From: Natronorubrum texcoconense
GTDB taxonomy: Archaea; Halobacteriota; Halobacteria; Halobacteriales; Natrialbaceae
Direction of reading: 5' to 3'
Length of the DNA: 64,000 nucleotides
Assembly: GCF_900100335.1 (NCBI RefSeq)
Contig: NZ_FNFE01000001.1
Coordinates: forward strand, 62,001 to 126,000
Shown here: positions 25,179 through 33,717 of the stretch, piece by piece
How positions within the stretch are numbered: position 1 is the first letter of the stretch
How the letters are laid out: the number at the start of each line of letters is the position of its first letter
The notes under the pieces: model-generated
Told to the model about the DNA's origin: nothing
What the model saw: only the letters and a program-made list of their open reading frames with translations
Databases searched by the model: none
Program-made: the position numbers and the translations under genes

Positions 25179-25574
25179 ATGATCACCGGTTTGTCGGAGG
25201 GGTGGAACCGGCTGCGGATTCGGAGCCCACGGACGACCGACTGGATCATCAATTTTTTCTGGGCGTTTGTGTTTTTAAGTGCCATTAGCTGGATCCCACA
25301 GGGAAGTACTGCGTTCCGAGGCGACGTTCTGGGTGCGGTTTACTTGCTCGGTGTGTTGTTCGGACTGGGAATGAACGTCCTCATTCACCGTAGACAACTA
25401 CTTGGGTTAATTGGAGGATTACTTTTCATCGGCGTTAGCTTCGCAGAAACCACAGTAACCAACCCTGAATATTCGACAGCGGGTGAGTTAGCCGGTGTCA
25501 TCACCCTGTATCTCGTCGGCTGTGGCGTCGTCCTTCTGTGCCGTGACGAGTTTTCACCTGATGACGGTCAGTGA
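25179..25574 (+). CDS. Four-helix membrane protein, low-GC orphan (131 aa)
   Basis: Hydrophobic segments at about residues 22-40 (WIINFFWAFVFLSAISW), 48-66, 73-88 and 103-122 (GVITLYLVGCGVVLLC). Basic residues precede the first helix, so the N-terminus is cytoplasmic. I do not recognise a family. Codon use (TTA, ATT, GGA, CTT are common) differs from the GC-rich neighbours, and the gene stands alone in a gene-poor patch, which suggests recent acquisition. ATG 25179 is the only good start. Confidence 0.6.
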   Translation: MITGLSEGWNRLRIRSPRTTDWIINFFWAFVFLSAISWIPQGSTAFRGDVLGAVYLLGVLFGLGMNVLIHRRQLLGLIGGLLFIGVSFAETTVTNPEYSTAGELAGVITLYLVGCGVVLLCRDEFSPDDGQ

Positions 25575-26024
25575 GTCAGCCGTCGGTTCGTCGAAATTTG
25601 TGTCAACTATCAACAACGAATACTAGTGTGGTTTCGTTATTCAGAGTTACCTGTGAAAGGCACGTTCAGTATGGAGTTATCTCACTCGATGCATCCTTCA
25701 ACATCGACGGATACCGTCCCTGGGATTCCGCGTTTTGTGTCAGTAATTCTGATGAGAGGCGAGTGAGTGATATGAGTATCATCGACACCAAACCTCGGAG
25801 AAGGTATTGATATTCCAATCTTGATTCATCCCAATGGGTATGATTGCACCTAACTCGAGGTCTGTCTCTGATCGTATTCCACTTGAATCGTCGCGCTGCA
25901 TCCATCCTCTGCATTCAGCAGGCCGTTTCTGACGCCTCGCCTGGGAGCAGGTGGCTACTCCAGTAACGCCTTTCCCGTACGTACCGCCGGTCGTGATCTC
26001 TCACAACGCGGTCAGCAGCGCCAG
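25575..26024. other. Gene-poor lower-GC region (450 bases)
   Basis: I see no convincing gene. Short open frames exist on both strands (about 79-82 codons) but have no start context, no recognisable fold and non-haloarchaeal composition. The sequence is clearly lower in GC than the flanking genes and appears to be decayed or acquired DNA. No inverted terminal repeats or attachment-site duplication were found by eye. Confidence 0.45.
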
Positions 26025-27377
26025 TTACCCGAATAGTGTGAACGACAGCACCACGAGGGCACAGAACAGCGCGCCCGACAGCGTCGCGAGGAAGTTCACG
26101 CCCTGATTGCCGAGCACGTGGCCCTCAAGCGTCGCCCCTAACAGGCTGTCGACGGTCATACCGACGATGCCGGCGGCGACGATGACGGCCGCGCCGACGA
26201 CGCCGACCTCCGGGAAGAGGACGTAGGAGATGCCGGCGACGACGGTGGCGCCCGCGATACCGGCGATCTCCCCCTGCCAGGTGACGCCGCCGTCGGTGCC
26301 AGGTTCGACGGGCTCTAGGGTGGTGATCAGCCGCGGCGTGTCGAAGACGCTCCCGATCTCGCTCGAGAGCGTGTCGCTCATCGCGGTCGAGACGGAGCCA
26401 GCAAAGGCGAACAGGAAGAGCCCCGGCTCGGGATTACCGGGCAGTATCGTCGCCGAACTCGCCGCGTAGCCCAGCACGGCGACGATCGCGACGGCGGCGT
26501 TGCCGAGCACGTTGCCGCTGCCGCGGGCGCCGTTGTTATCCTCGGCGACGCCCAGTTCTTCCTTCTCTTCGTAGCGGAACTTCGAGGAGAGGCCGCCGAT
26601 GGCGAAAAAGGAGATGAGGACGACGAACCAGCCGTAGCCGCCGAGGACGATGGTCAACAGTCCCAGCAGGATGCCGGTGAGCATCCCCGCGATCGAGGCC
26701 GTCTCGAGGGCGTACGAGGCGTAGCCGAGGGCGATGGTGATCCCCAACGCGGCGACGATCTCCACGCCGTCGAGCGTCAGCGCCGGTTCGAGTTCCGCGA
26801 GCAGCCAGCCCAGCAAGCCGACCGAAAGCATGACGATGGGGTCGTCGCGGGCCAGCAGGACGTCCCGGAGCAAGGCCGCGAGCAACGCGGCGCTCGCGCC
26901 GAGGAAGAGCATCGTCGGGACGGTGGTTCCGATCGACTCGAGCGAGTCGGCGCCGTCGGTCAGCGACTGCGTGATCGCCTGCCCGCCGACGGCCGCGACG
27001 GTCGCGACCAGACAGAAGACGGCGACGAGGACGACGTCGTGGTCAGTCCGACGGCTGGCGAGTTGCTCCGCGGCGTTTCCGTAGCCGACGAGGAGTACGG
27101 CGGCGACGAAGACGGCGACCGACATCGAGGCGGTGACCGCGATGAGACCGAGCGTGACGGCTGCGAGGACGAACGTGATGAGTCCGTAGAGGCGACCGTC
27201 CTCGTAGTCTCCCGGATACGCGAGGAGGTCGAAGAGCGGACCGTCGGTCACGGCGAACGCCCCTCCGATCACGACGGCCGCGATCGCGGCCCCGACCCAG
27301 GGGCCGCCGAGGGGCACGGCGAGGACGAGCGTACAGAGGAGCGCGAACGCTCCTGCTCGCCGAACGGGTGCTGTCAC
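26025..27377 (-). CDS. DUF92-family integral membrane protein
   Basis: A 450-residue protein with about 12 transmembrane helices. The C-terminal half carries DUF92 signatures: SSKFRYEEKEELG with NGARGSGNVLGN (about residues 270-298) and SVSTAMSDTLSSEIGSVF, GEIAGIAGATVVAG and DSLLGATLEG further on. The family includes plant VTE6, a phytyl-phosphate kinase, and human TMEM19. By analogy this protein may phosphorylate or handle polyprenyl or geranylgeranyl phosphates in the membrane. The nearby cis-prenyltransferase homologues (27634 and 28852) support an isoprenoid-phosphate role, but this remains inferred. Confidence 0.85.
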   Translation of the reverse strand: MTAPVRRAGAFALLCTLVLAVPLGGPWVGAAIAAVVIGGAFAVTDGPLFDLLAYPGDYEDGRLYGLITFVLAAVTLGLIAVTASMSVAVFVAAVLLVGYGNAAEQLASRRTDHDVVLVAVFCLVATVAAVGGQAITQSLTDGADSLESIGTTVPTMLFLGASAALLAALLRDVLLARDDPIVMLSVGLLGWLLAELEPALTLDGVEIVAALGITIALGYASYALETASIAGMLTGILLGLLTIVLGGYGWFVVLISFFAIGGLSSKFRYEEKEELGVAEDNNGARGSGNVLGNAAVAIVAVLGYAASSATILPGNPEPGLFLFAFAGSVSTAMSDTLSSEIGSVFDTPRLITTLEPVEPGTDGGVTWQGEIAGIAGATVVAGISYVLFPEVGVVGAAVIVAAGIVGMTVDSLLGATLEGHVLGNQGVNFLATLSGALFCALVVLSFTLFG

Positions 27378-27633
27378 GATACCGAGTCCTTTCTGTGGCG
27401 TTTACTTGAAGGTTCGTGAACCACGCCGCGGCCGTTCTCACCGGCGTCAACGGCGCTACCCGGAAAACGTGTAACTGAACAGAAAGGCCGTCAACTCCGT
27501 ACAACCGACTGTCTCAGGCCGAATACACTCGCCGTAACCGGCAGGAAACGTGAGCGCCAGCGGTCCCACCGAAGCGGGGCGATTCCGCTGACGCTTCGTA
27601 ACCGGTATACCAACGCACCGGAAACGCAAGGCC

Positions 27634-28239
27634 GTGGGTCTGTACGAACGGTACCTCGCGTTGCGAATCCGCCGCCACGACGGCACGCTGCCCGACCACG
27701 TCGCGCTCGTCATCACCGAGCGCGACCTCCTCGAGCGCGGCGCCTACGAGACGCTCACCGAGTTTTTCGCGTGGGCGTTCGAGTACGCCTCGCAGGTGAC
27801 GGTCTACGTGAGCGTCCTCGACGCCGCTGCGGTTCCGGCGCTGCGACGCGAACTCGAGACGATCGACGCGCCGCGAGCGGTGGCGGTTCGAGGGCCGGAC
27901 GATCAGACCCGTGCGGACGCGCCGATCCGGATCGGCATCGGACTCGGCGGCAAACACGAGTTCACCAGCGCCGTCCGGACGCTCGCGGAACGCGTCGACG
28001 ACGGCGAACTCGCTCCCGACGAGATCGACGACGAGCGGGTCGAGGAACACCTCATCTTCCCGACCGAACCCGATCTCGTGATCAAGACCGGCGCCGAACG
28101 ACTCTCGGACTTCATGATCTGGCAGTCGGTCTACTCGGAGCTCTACTTCACGGACGTCAACTGGCGGGACTTCCGCAAGCGAGACTTCTTGCGGGCGGTC
28201 CGGGAGTACTGCAACCGGTCGCGACGCTACGGTCAGTAA
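27634..28239 (+). CDS. Cis-prenyltransferase homologue lacking the catalytic motif
   Basis: A 201-residue member of the undecaprenyl diphosphate synthase family, GTG start at 27634. The C-terminal half is well conserved: DLVIKTGAERLSDFMIW (residues 147-163), then YSELYFTDVNWRDF. The N-terminal catalytic block is lost: instead of HVAIIMDGNGRWA it reads HVALVITERDLLE (residues 22-34), so the essential Asp, Gly, Asn and Arg are absent, as is the YAFSxENW segment. RTGG is KTGA. This resembles the non-catalytic Nus1/NgBR partner of eukaryotic cis-prenyltransferases. It is divergent from the DUF92 gene and 75 bases from the convergent HTH gene. Confidence 0.82.
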   Translation: MGLYERYLALRIRRHDGTLPDHVALVITERDLLERGAYETLTEFFAWAFEYASQVTVYVSVLDAAAVPALRRELETIDAPRAVAVRGPDDQTRADAPIRIGIGLGGKHEFTSAVRTLAERVDDGELAPDEIDDERVEEHLIFPTEPDLVIKTGAERLSDFMIWQSVYSELYFTDVNWRDFRKRDFLRAVREYCNRSRRYGQ

Positions 28240-28314
28240 ACTGCTCTACCCCGTTCTCCTGCCCGACAAATCCGAACCCCCGTCTCGGCCACCGGTAGTG
28301 GGACGACCGAACGG

Positions 28315-28761
28315 CTATTTTTTCGGGTCGCGGGCGTCGATCGATCCGGGTCCGTCGCTGCCAGTCGTCGGCGTGCGAGTATCGGTCCTCGTCGTCGGTC
28401 CGCGACCGTCCTCACCCGTCGCGTCCGGCGCCGTCCCGATGGGCTCTTCGAGACCGACGATCGGGCCGTCGAGGTGGACGGCCTCCTCCCCCAATTCATA
28501 CTCGAGAATCCCGTGAGCCTCGAGTTTCGGCAGGACGACGTGAACGAGCGAGATCCGGGCCGACGTCGGCGAGGCTTCGGGATCCAATCGAGCGACCGCC
28601 GTCGCCAACCCCTCGAGGGAAGAACGCGGTCCTGACGTCGAGAGGACGTGCAGGACGATCCGAGTACGGGTACTCGCGAGGAGCGCGTAGGCTGTCTCGG
28701 TCGAAACCTCAGCGACTCGCGTGAACCGATCGACGTCGACAGGGATGCGGGGCGTTGGCAT
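28315..28761 (-). CDS. DUF7344-type winged-helix protein
   Basis: A 148-residue protein: residues 20-95 form a winged-helix-like domain (TAYALLASTRTRIVLHVLST, then SLVHVVLPKLEAHGILEYE), the haloarchaeal DUF7344 pattern (name from memory), followed by a Thr/Asp/Gly-rich tail. It probably binds DNA as a regulator. It lies between the two cis-prenyltransferase-like genes on the same strand as uppS and could regulate them, but there is no direct evidence. A plus-strand T-run overlaps its 3' end. Confidence 0.75.
   Translation of the reverse strand: MPTPRIPVDVDRFTRVAEVSTETAYALLASTRTRIVLHVLSTSGPRSSLEGLATAVARLDPEASPTSARISLVHVVLPKLEAHGILEYELGEEAVHLDGPIVGLEEPIGTAPDATGEDGRGPTTRTDTRTPTTGSDGPGSIDARDPKK
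28318..28323 (+). terminator. T6 run downstream of the cis-prenyltransferase-like gene
   Basis: TTTTTT, 79 bases past the stop of the plus-strand gene, lies just inside the 3' end of the convergent HTH gene. It is a plausible archaeal terminator for the plus strand; there is no hairpin. Confidence 0.3.
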
Positions 28762-28851
28762 ACCAACTACAAGTGCGAGAATGACCGATAAAATCCTTGT
28801 GGTGAGTAAACATGTTCGGCCGACCCCGTCGTCGGATGCCGGTCGTCGCGC

Positions 28852-29808
28852 TCAGTCTGCGGCCTGTCCGCTCGAGTCGAGGTCGTCCACCTGTCCAGTG
28901 TCGACGCCCTCGAGGTCGTCGGGATCGGGCTGTTCGGCCGTCGGGAGCGAGTCCCGGAAGCGCTCGACGACCGACTTGGCTTCGACGAGTTCGGGATCGC
29001 TGACGGCGCCGAGCAGGGCCATCGCCCGCCGGGCGCGGGTTCGTCGCCAGGACTCCTCGCGGTGTTCGTACGTTCGAATCCCTCGAAGGAAGTCGGTCTT
29101 CGAGAACTCCGGCCAGTAGGGCGTACAGAAGAAGACGGCGGCCTCGTTACCGTTGGCGTGCCACGGGAGGAAGTTCGACGTTCGCTCGTCGCCGCCGGTT
29201 CGGATGATCAGGTCGACGTCCCGAACCGGCTGGTCGTAGAGTCGGTCCTCGATCGTCTCGACCTCGATCGCGCCCGGCTCGAGGGTTCCAGTTTCGACGT
29301 CACTGGCGACGCCTTGTGCGGCCTCGAGCAGCTGCGAGCGTCCGCCGTAGGCGAGCGCGATGTTGAGGACGAATCGATCGTAGCCGCGGGTGCGGCGTTC
29401 GGCGTAGTCGACGGCGTCGCGAACCCGTTCGGGAAGACGTTCGACCTCGCCGATCACCCGGATGCGGACCTCGTTCTCGTGGACTCGTTCGGCGTCGGCG
29501 AACTCCCGGAGCTTCTCACAGAGGAGGTCGAACAGCGCCTGATTCTCCTCGTCCGGGCGATCGAAGTTCTCCGTCGAGAACGCGTACAGCGTCAGCTCCT
29601 CGACGCCGATGTCCTGACACCACTCGAGGACGCGCTCGGTCGTCTGGGCCCCCTCTCGGTGGCCGCCGGACCCGTAACAAACAAAGCGGCGAGCGTATCG
29701 CCGGTTTCCGTCCTGGATCACCGCGACGTGCGTCGGTGCACCGGAAATCTCTCTCGAGAGCACCTCCTCGTAGACCGCGTCGACGCGCTGCCGGAGCCAC
29801 CGCTTCAT
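28852..29808 (-). CDS. uppS: Cis-prenyltransferase (polyprenyl diphosphate synthase)
   Basis: A 318-residue UppS-family enzyme. The catalytic motif is intact: HVAVIQDGNRRYARR, with catalytic Asp33 after the first Met, then GHREGAQTTERVLEWC, LTLYAFSTENFDRP and the C-terminal DLIIRTGGDERTSNF. It condenses isopentenyl diphosphates into the cis-polyprenyl carrier used for N-glycosylation and lipid-linked sugars. The WQAAYAELYF segment is altered (LPWHANGNEAAVFF), and an acidic tail of about 45 residues follows. Start at ATG 29806-29808 (MKRWLRQRV); an ATG six codons upstream is possible. Confidence 0.9.
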   Translation of the reverse strand: MKRWLRQRVDAVYEEVLSREISGAPTHVAVIQDGNRRYARRFVCYGSGGHREGAQTTERVLEWCQDIGVEELTLYAFSTENFDRPDEENQALFDLLCEKLREFADAERVHENEVRIRVIGEVERLPERVRDAVDYAERRTRGYDRFVLNIALAYGGRSQLLEAAQGVASDVETGTLEPGAIEVETIEDRLYDQPVRDVDLIIRTGGDERTSNFLPWHANGNEAAVFFCTPYWPEFSKTDFLRGIRTYEHREESWRRTRARRAMALLGAVSDPELVEAKSVVERFRDSLPTAEQPDPDDLEGVDTGQVDDLDSSGQAAD

Positions 29809-29953
29809 TGCTCGGCAAAAGGTCACCTATCCCTATGTGTCTTGTGTGGTGTGTACCACCATGAGAATTCGAGTGTCACGCCGCGAGCGTGGAGTTCGGT
29901 CGGTCTCCCGGAAATCGTGACGGCTATCCGTTCGGACGCCGTCGGCTCGACCA

Positions 29954-30358
29954 ATGGCAGACGCGATCGACGACGACCTCTATCAGCGGACCAAACGGCT
30001 CCTCGAACCGGGCGAGATCGAACTCAACGGCGCGATCGTCCACACCGATCACGACGGACAGGAGGACGTTCAGATGATGCAGGCCACCCTCGACGTCGGC
30101 GATATCATCGCCGAGCACTCGGGCCACGAGCCGGAGGACTGCTACGTCTACTCGGGCAACGACGACCCCGACTTCTCCTCGAACCAGCACCAGGGGCTCA
30201 CCCTCGAGGACGAGTCGTTCGTCTGGGAGTGCCAGCAACTGCTGCGCCAGGGCAGTTTCGACATCGTCATCTACTACCGAGCGAGCGCCGACCACGAGGC
30301 GATTCTCGAGGACGTCCGCGAGCTCGGCTACGAGGTTACGGGCGTCGAGGGCGACTGA
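29954..30358 (+). CDS. DUF5778 family protein
   Basis: A 134-residue soluble protein conserved in haloarchaea: DDLYQRTKRLLEPGEIELNG at the start, a QEDVQMMQATLDVGDIIAEH middle and SFDIVIYYRASADHEAI near the end. I know this pattern as DUF5778 (from memory). No catalytic or metal motif is obvious and the function is unknown. Its ATG follows a promoter region shared divergently with uppS; the heme operon begins 116 bases downstream on the same strand. Confidence 0.75.
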   Translation: MADAIDDDLYQRTKRLLEPGEIELNGAIVHTDHDGQEDVQMMQATLDVGDIIAEHSGHEPEDCYVYSGNDDPDFSSNQHQGLTLEDESFVWECQQLLRQGSFDIVIYYRASADHEAILEDVRELGYEVTGVEGD

Positions 30359-30473
30359 ACGGCCTGTTTCTGCGGAGGAAACGGCCATCGGTTTCGGCAG
30401 TCCGACGTTCGGATACCGCGCTCGAGCGCCCCGTCCCGGTTCGCTTATGCCACGGGACTTCCGAACGACTAGT

Positions 30474-31577
30474 ATGAACACGGACGTCGACCTGTCGGAA
30501 CGCGAACGGGCGGTCGTCAACGCCTTTCAGGGCGGCTTTCCCGTCGTCGAACGCCCCTTCGAACCCGCCGCCGCGGCCATGCGCGAACGCGGGGTCGACA
30601 TCGACGCGGCCGAACTACTCGAGACGATTCGCGACCTGGACGAGCGGAGCGTCCTCTCGCGCTTTGGTCCGCTGGTCAACGCCCAGGAGATCGGCGGCGC
30701 GGCGACGTTGGTCGCCATGCACGCCCCCGAGGACCGCTTCGACGAGGTCGTCGACGCCGTCAACGCCCACCGGGAGGTCGCACACAACTACGAGCGCGAA
30801 CATCCACACCTGAACGTCTGGTTCGTCGTGAGTGTGGCTGAGGAGGAGCGAGTCGAGGAAGTATTGGCCGAGATCGAGGACGAAACCGGCCAGGAGACGT
30901 ACAACCTCCCCAAAGAGCAGGAGTTCCGCGTCGAGGCGAAGTTCTACGTCGACGGCCCGCTCGACGGCAGTGAGAACGATTCGAGCGATGCACCTGACGA
31001 CGCGGCCGCCGGCGTCGACTGCACCGATCTCGGTCCCGACGTTACCCCGACCGACGAATCGACACTAACGCCGGCCGAGCGCGACCTTATTCTCGAGATC
31101 CAGGACGGACTGCCACTGACCGAAACGCCGTACGCGGACGTCGCAGCGGCGATCGATCAGGATCTCGAGTGGGTCCTCGAGACGATCAAGCGGTTCGAGC
31201 AGGAGGGCAAGATTCGGCGCATCGGCGTCGTGCCGAACCACTACGCGCTCGGCTACACGGAAAACGGGATGACGGTCTGGAACGTCCCGGACGACCTCGT
31301 GAGCGAGGTTGGTCCCGAAGTCGCGGGGCTGTCGTTCGTCACGCACTGCTACCGGCGGCCGCGCCACGAGGGCGTCTGGCCGTACAACTTCTTCGCGATG
31401 ACCCACGGCCGCAGCGAGGAAGAGAGCCAGCGACGGATCGAACAGGTTCGCGAAACGATGGCCGCCCACTGGGACGTCGGCGACGACGACTGGGACTCGC
31501 TGTTCTCGACGCAAATATTGAAGAAAACGGGTATCCGTATGGCGGAGCGCGCCGAAGCCAACACCGAATCCCGGTAA
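30474..31577 (+). CDS. Siroheme decarboxylase, AhbA-AhbB fusion
   Basis: A 367-residue protein with two homologous Lrp/AsnC-like halves. Each has an N-terminal winged helix: SERERAVVNAFQGGFPVVER and VLSRFGPLVNAQEIGG in the first, TPAERDLILEIQDGLPLTET and KIRRIGVVPNHYALGY in the second. AhbA and AhbB form the heterodimer that converts siroheme to 12,18-didecarboxysiroheme in the archaeal heme route; here they are fused with an acidic linker (about residues 165-205). The next two genes act upstream in the same pathway, which strongly supports the assignment. Start at ATG 30474. Confidence 0.88.
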   Translation: MNTDVDLSERERAVVNAFQGGFPVVERPFEPAAAAMRERGVDIDAAELLETIRDLDERSVLSRFGPLVNAQEIGGAATLVAMHAPEDRFDEVVDAVNAHREVAHNYEREHPHLNVWFVVSVAEEERVEEVLAEIEDETGQETYNLPKEQEFRVEAKFYVDGPLDGSENDSSDAPDDAAAGVDCTDLGPDVTPTDESTLTPAERDLILEIQDGLPLTETPYADVAAAIDQDLEWVLETIKRFEQEGKIRRIGVVPNHYALGYTENGMTVWNVPDDLVSEVGPEVAGLSFVTHCYRRPRHEGVWPYNFFAMTHGRSEEESQRRIEQVRETMAAHWDVGDDDWDSLFSTQILKKTGIRMAERAEANTESR

Positions 31578-31606
31578 CCAACGGCGTTTGCAATCCAACT
31601 CACAGG

Positions 31607-32263
31607 ATGATTCCACTCTTGCACGATTTTACGGGCGCGACGGTGCTCGTCTTCGGCGGCGGCCCGGTCGGGGCGCGGAAAGCGCGTCGCTTCGCCAGCG
31701 AAGCCGAGGTACTTGTCGTCAGTCCCGCGTTCGCCGATCACGAGTTCGGCAGCGCTGAACTGGTGCGGGCTGCTCCCCAGCCCGACGATATCGACGACTG
31801 GCTCGAGCGAACCGCACCCGCGCTGGTCGTCGCCGCGACGAGCGACGAAGCGATCAACGAGGCCGTCGCAACGTCCGCTCGAGACCGCGGCATCCTCGTC
31901 AATCGCGCGGACCGATCGGGCGAGCGCGACCCGGGCAGCGTCGTCGTCCCGGCGACCGTCCGCGAGGACCCCGTCGTTGTCTCGATCTCCACGGGTGGGA
32001 CCGCACCCGCGCTGAGCAAGCATCTCCGGCAGGAACTCGAGGAGACGCTCGCCGGAGCGGGTGAGATGGCACGCGTCTGTGGCGAACTGCGGACGGAGCT
32101 GAAATCGCGGGACGTCGATCCCGACCGACGACGCAAGATCGTCGTCGATGTCGTCAATTCTCCGGCCGTTTGGACAGCTTTACGTACGGGTGCTTCCAAC
32201 TGTGGTCAAGTGATCGAGGACGTGCTGGACGAGGAACTGCCTGCCGGGGGTGACCCACCGTGA
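31607..32263 (+). CDS. Precorrin-2 dehydrogenase / siroheme synthase
   Basis: A 218-residue Rossmann protein (SirC/Met8/CysG-B type). MIPLLHDFTGATVLVFGGGPVG places the NAD-binding GGGPVGARKA at residues 18-27; VVVSISTGGTAPALSKHLR (about 124-142) is the conserved active-site region. It oxidises precorrin-2 to sirohydrochlorin and may insert iron, feeding siroheme to the decarboxylase encoded just upstream. Its TGA overlaps the hemA GTG by 4 bases (GTGA), so the two are translationally coupled. Start at ATG 31607. Confidence 0.9.
   Translation: MIPLLHDFTGATVLVFGGGPVGARKARRFASEAEVLVVSPAFADHEFGSAELVRAAPQPDDIDDWLERTAPALVVAATSDEAINEAVATSARDRGILVNRADRSGERDPGSVVVPATVREDPVVVSISTGGTAPALSKHLRQELEETLAGAGEMARVCGELRTELKSRDVDPDRRRKIVVDVVNSPAVWTALRTGASNCGQVIEDVLDEELPAGGDPP
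32246..32253 (+). promoter_or_regulatory. Shine-Dalgarno site for hemA
   Basis: GGGGGTGA, one mismatch from the haloarchaeal consensus GGAGGTGA, six bases before GTG 32260. It decides that GTG start and indicates reinitiation inside the operon. Confidence 0.6.
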
Positions 32264-33636
32264 TTCCGGCAGGGGTCGTGACTGCCGGACGAGTAACGCA
32301 CGAAAGCGGGAGCGTCGACGATCTCGCCGACGCGAGCCCCGAGAGCCAGCGGGCCGGCGTCGCCGACCTGCTCACCGTTCCGGCGGTCGAAGAGGCGTAC
32401 GTCCTCTCGACGTGTAACCGAGTCGAGGCCTACGTCGTTGCGACCGACGCCGCCGTCGGCCGGGCTGCGCTCGAAGAGTTTTTCGCGAACGTAGCCGACG
32501 ACGCGGTCGTCGTTACCGACCACGACGAGAGTCTGCGCCACCTGCTGTCCGTTGCGAGCGGCCTCGAGTCGGTCGTCCTCGGCGAGGATCAGATCCTCGG
32601 ACAGGTTCGGACCGCCTACGAGGATTCTCGGAGCGCCGGCGGCATCGGTGAGATGCTCGAGGCCGCCGTCACGAAGGCGATTCACGTCGGCGAACGCGCC
32701 CGCACCGAGACCGAAATCAACGAAGGCATCGTCTCGCTGGGCTCGGCGGCGACGAAACTCGCTGCCGAGAGTATCCCGCTCGAGAACGCGACCTCGCTCG
32801 TCGTCGGCGCCGGCGAGATGGGGCGACTCGCGGCCCGCAGCCTCGCCGACGCCGGCGTCGAGGAAGTCGTCGTCGCGAACCGAACCGTCTCCCGCGCCGA
32901 ACACCTCGCGAGCGAACTCGAGACCGACACCGACGCCGCACCGTTGTCGGCGCTCGACCAGTTCGCGAGCGACGCCGACGTCGTCGTCACGGCGACCGGT
33001 AGCGAGGATCCGATCCTCGATGCGCAACACTTCGAATCGGACGGCGGTGTCGACGCGCCCGGCCGTGGAGACGTGGACGGGACCGACGGTGATTCCACCC
33101 GAGTCGTGGTCGATCTCGGCCAGCCACGCGACGTCGCGCCGACGGCAGCCTCGCTTCCGACCGTGACCGTCTACGATCTGGACGATCTCGAGTCGATTAC
33201 GGCCGAAACTCGCGAACAGCGCGCCGACGCGGCCCGCGAGGTCGAGTCGATGATCGACCGCGAGTTCGACCTGCTCTGCGAGCAGTACAAGCGCGCTCGC
33301 GCCGACGAGGTCATCGCCGCGATGTACGAGTCCGCCGAACGAATGAAAAAACGGGAACTCGAGACTGCGCTCTCCCGACTCGAGGGGGAGGAGTTCTCGG
33401 CGGAGCAACGCGAAGTCGTCGAGTCGATGGCCGATGCGCTGGTCAGCCAGTTGCTCGCCCCGCCGACCAAGAGTCTGCGGGAGGCGGCCGCGGAGGACGA
33501 CTGGAGTACGATCAGTACGGCGCTTCAGTTGTTCGATCCCGACTTCGGCGGCGACGACGGGCCGATCGCACCGCCGCTTCCCATCGGCGGCGCGACGGCC
33601 ACCGAGACCCACCTCGAGGCGACGGACGACGATTAG
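32260..33636 (+). CDS. hemA: Glutamyl-tRNA reductase
   Basis: A 458-residue HemA: catalytic Cys52 in LSTCNRVEAYV, then ESVVLGEDQILGQVR, the NADPH-binding VVGAGEMGRLAARSLADAG and the C-terminal dimerisation helices. It reduces glutamyl-tRNA(Glu) to glutamate-1-semialdehyde, the first committed step of tetrapyrrole synthesis. GTG start, coupled to the preceding gene by a 4-base overlap and a Shine-Dalgarno site. The tail after about residue 420 is Asp/Gly-rich. The heme operon therefore reads ahbAB, precorrin-2 dehydrogenase, hemA. Confidence 0.94.
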   Translation: MIPAGVVTAGRVTHESGSVDDLADASPESQRAGVADLLTVPAVEEAYVLSTCNRVEAYVVATDAAVGRAALEEFFANVADDAVVVTDHDESLRHLLSVASGLESVVLGEDQILGQVRTAYEDSRSAGGIGEMLEAAVTKAIHVGERARTETEINEGIVSLGSAATKLAAESIPLENATSLVVGAGEMGRLAARSLADAGVEEVVVANRTVSRAEHLASELETDTDAAPLSALDQFASDADVVVTATGSEDPILDAQHFESDGGVDAPGRGDVDGTDGDSTRVVVDLGQPRDVAPTAASLPTVTVYDLDDLESITAETREQRADAAREVESMIDREFDLLCEQYKRARADEVIAAMYESAERMKKRELETALSRLEGEEFSAEQREVVESMADALVSQLLAPPTKSLREAAAEDDWSTISTALQLFDPDFGGDDGPIAPPLPIGGATATETHLEATDDD

Positions 33637-33717
33637 TCGGCTCGAACGAGCACGGAACGTACGTCATCACGACCGTTTCTGACGACGCTCCCCGACGAGT
33701 CAGTGATAACGACGGCG

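Noticed and set aside
25571-25810. 79-codon plus-strand frame in the low-GC patch as a gene
   Set aside because: Starts inside the previous stop region, has no recognisable fold, and is overlapped by an equally open minus-strand frame; no promoter spacing supports it.
29058-29080. GTTCGAATCC-like string resembling the T-loop of a tRNA
   Set aside because: It lies inside the uppS coding sequence and there is no acceptor stem or anticodon arm around it.
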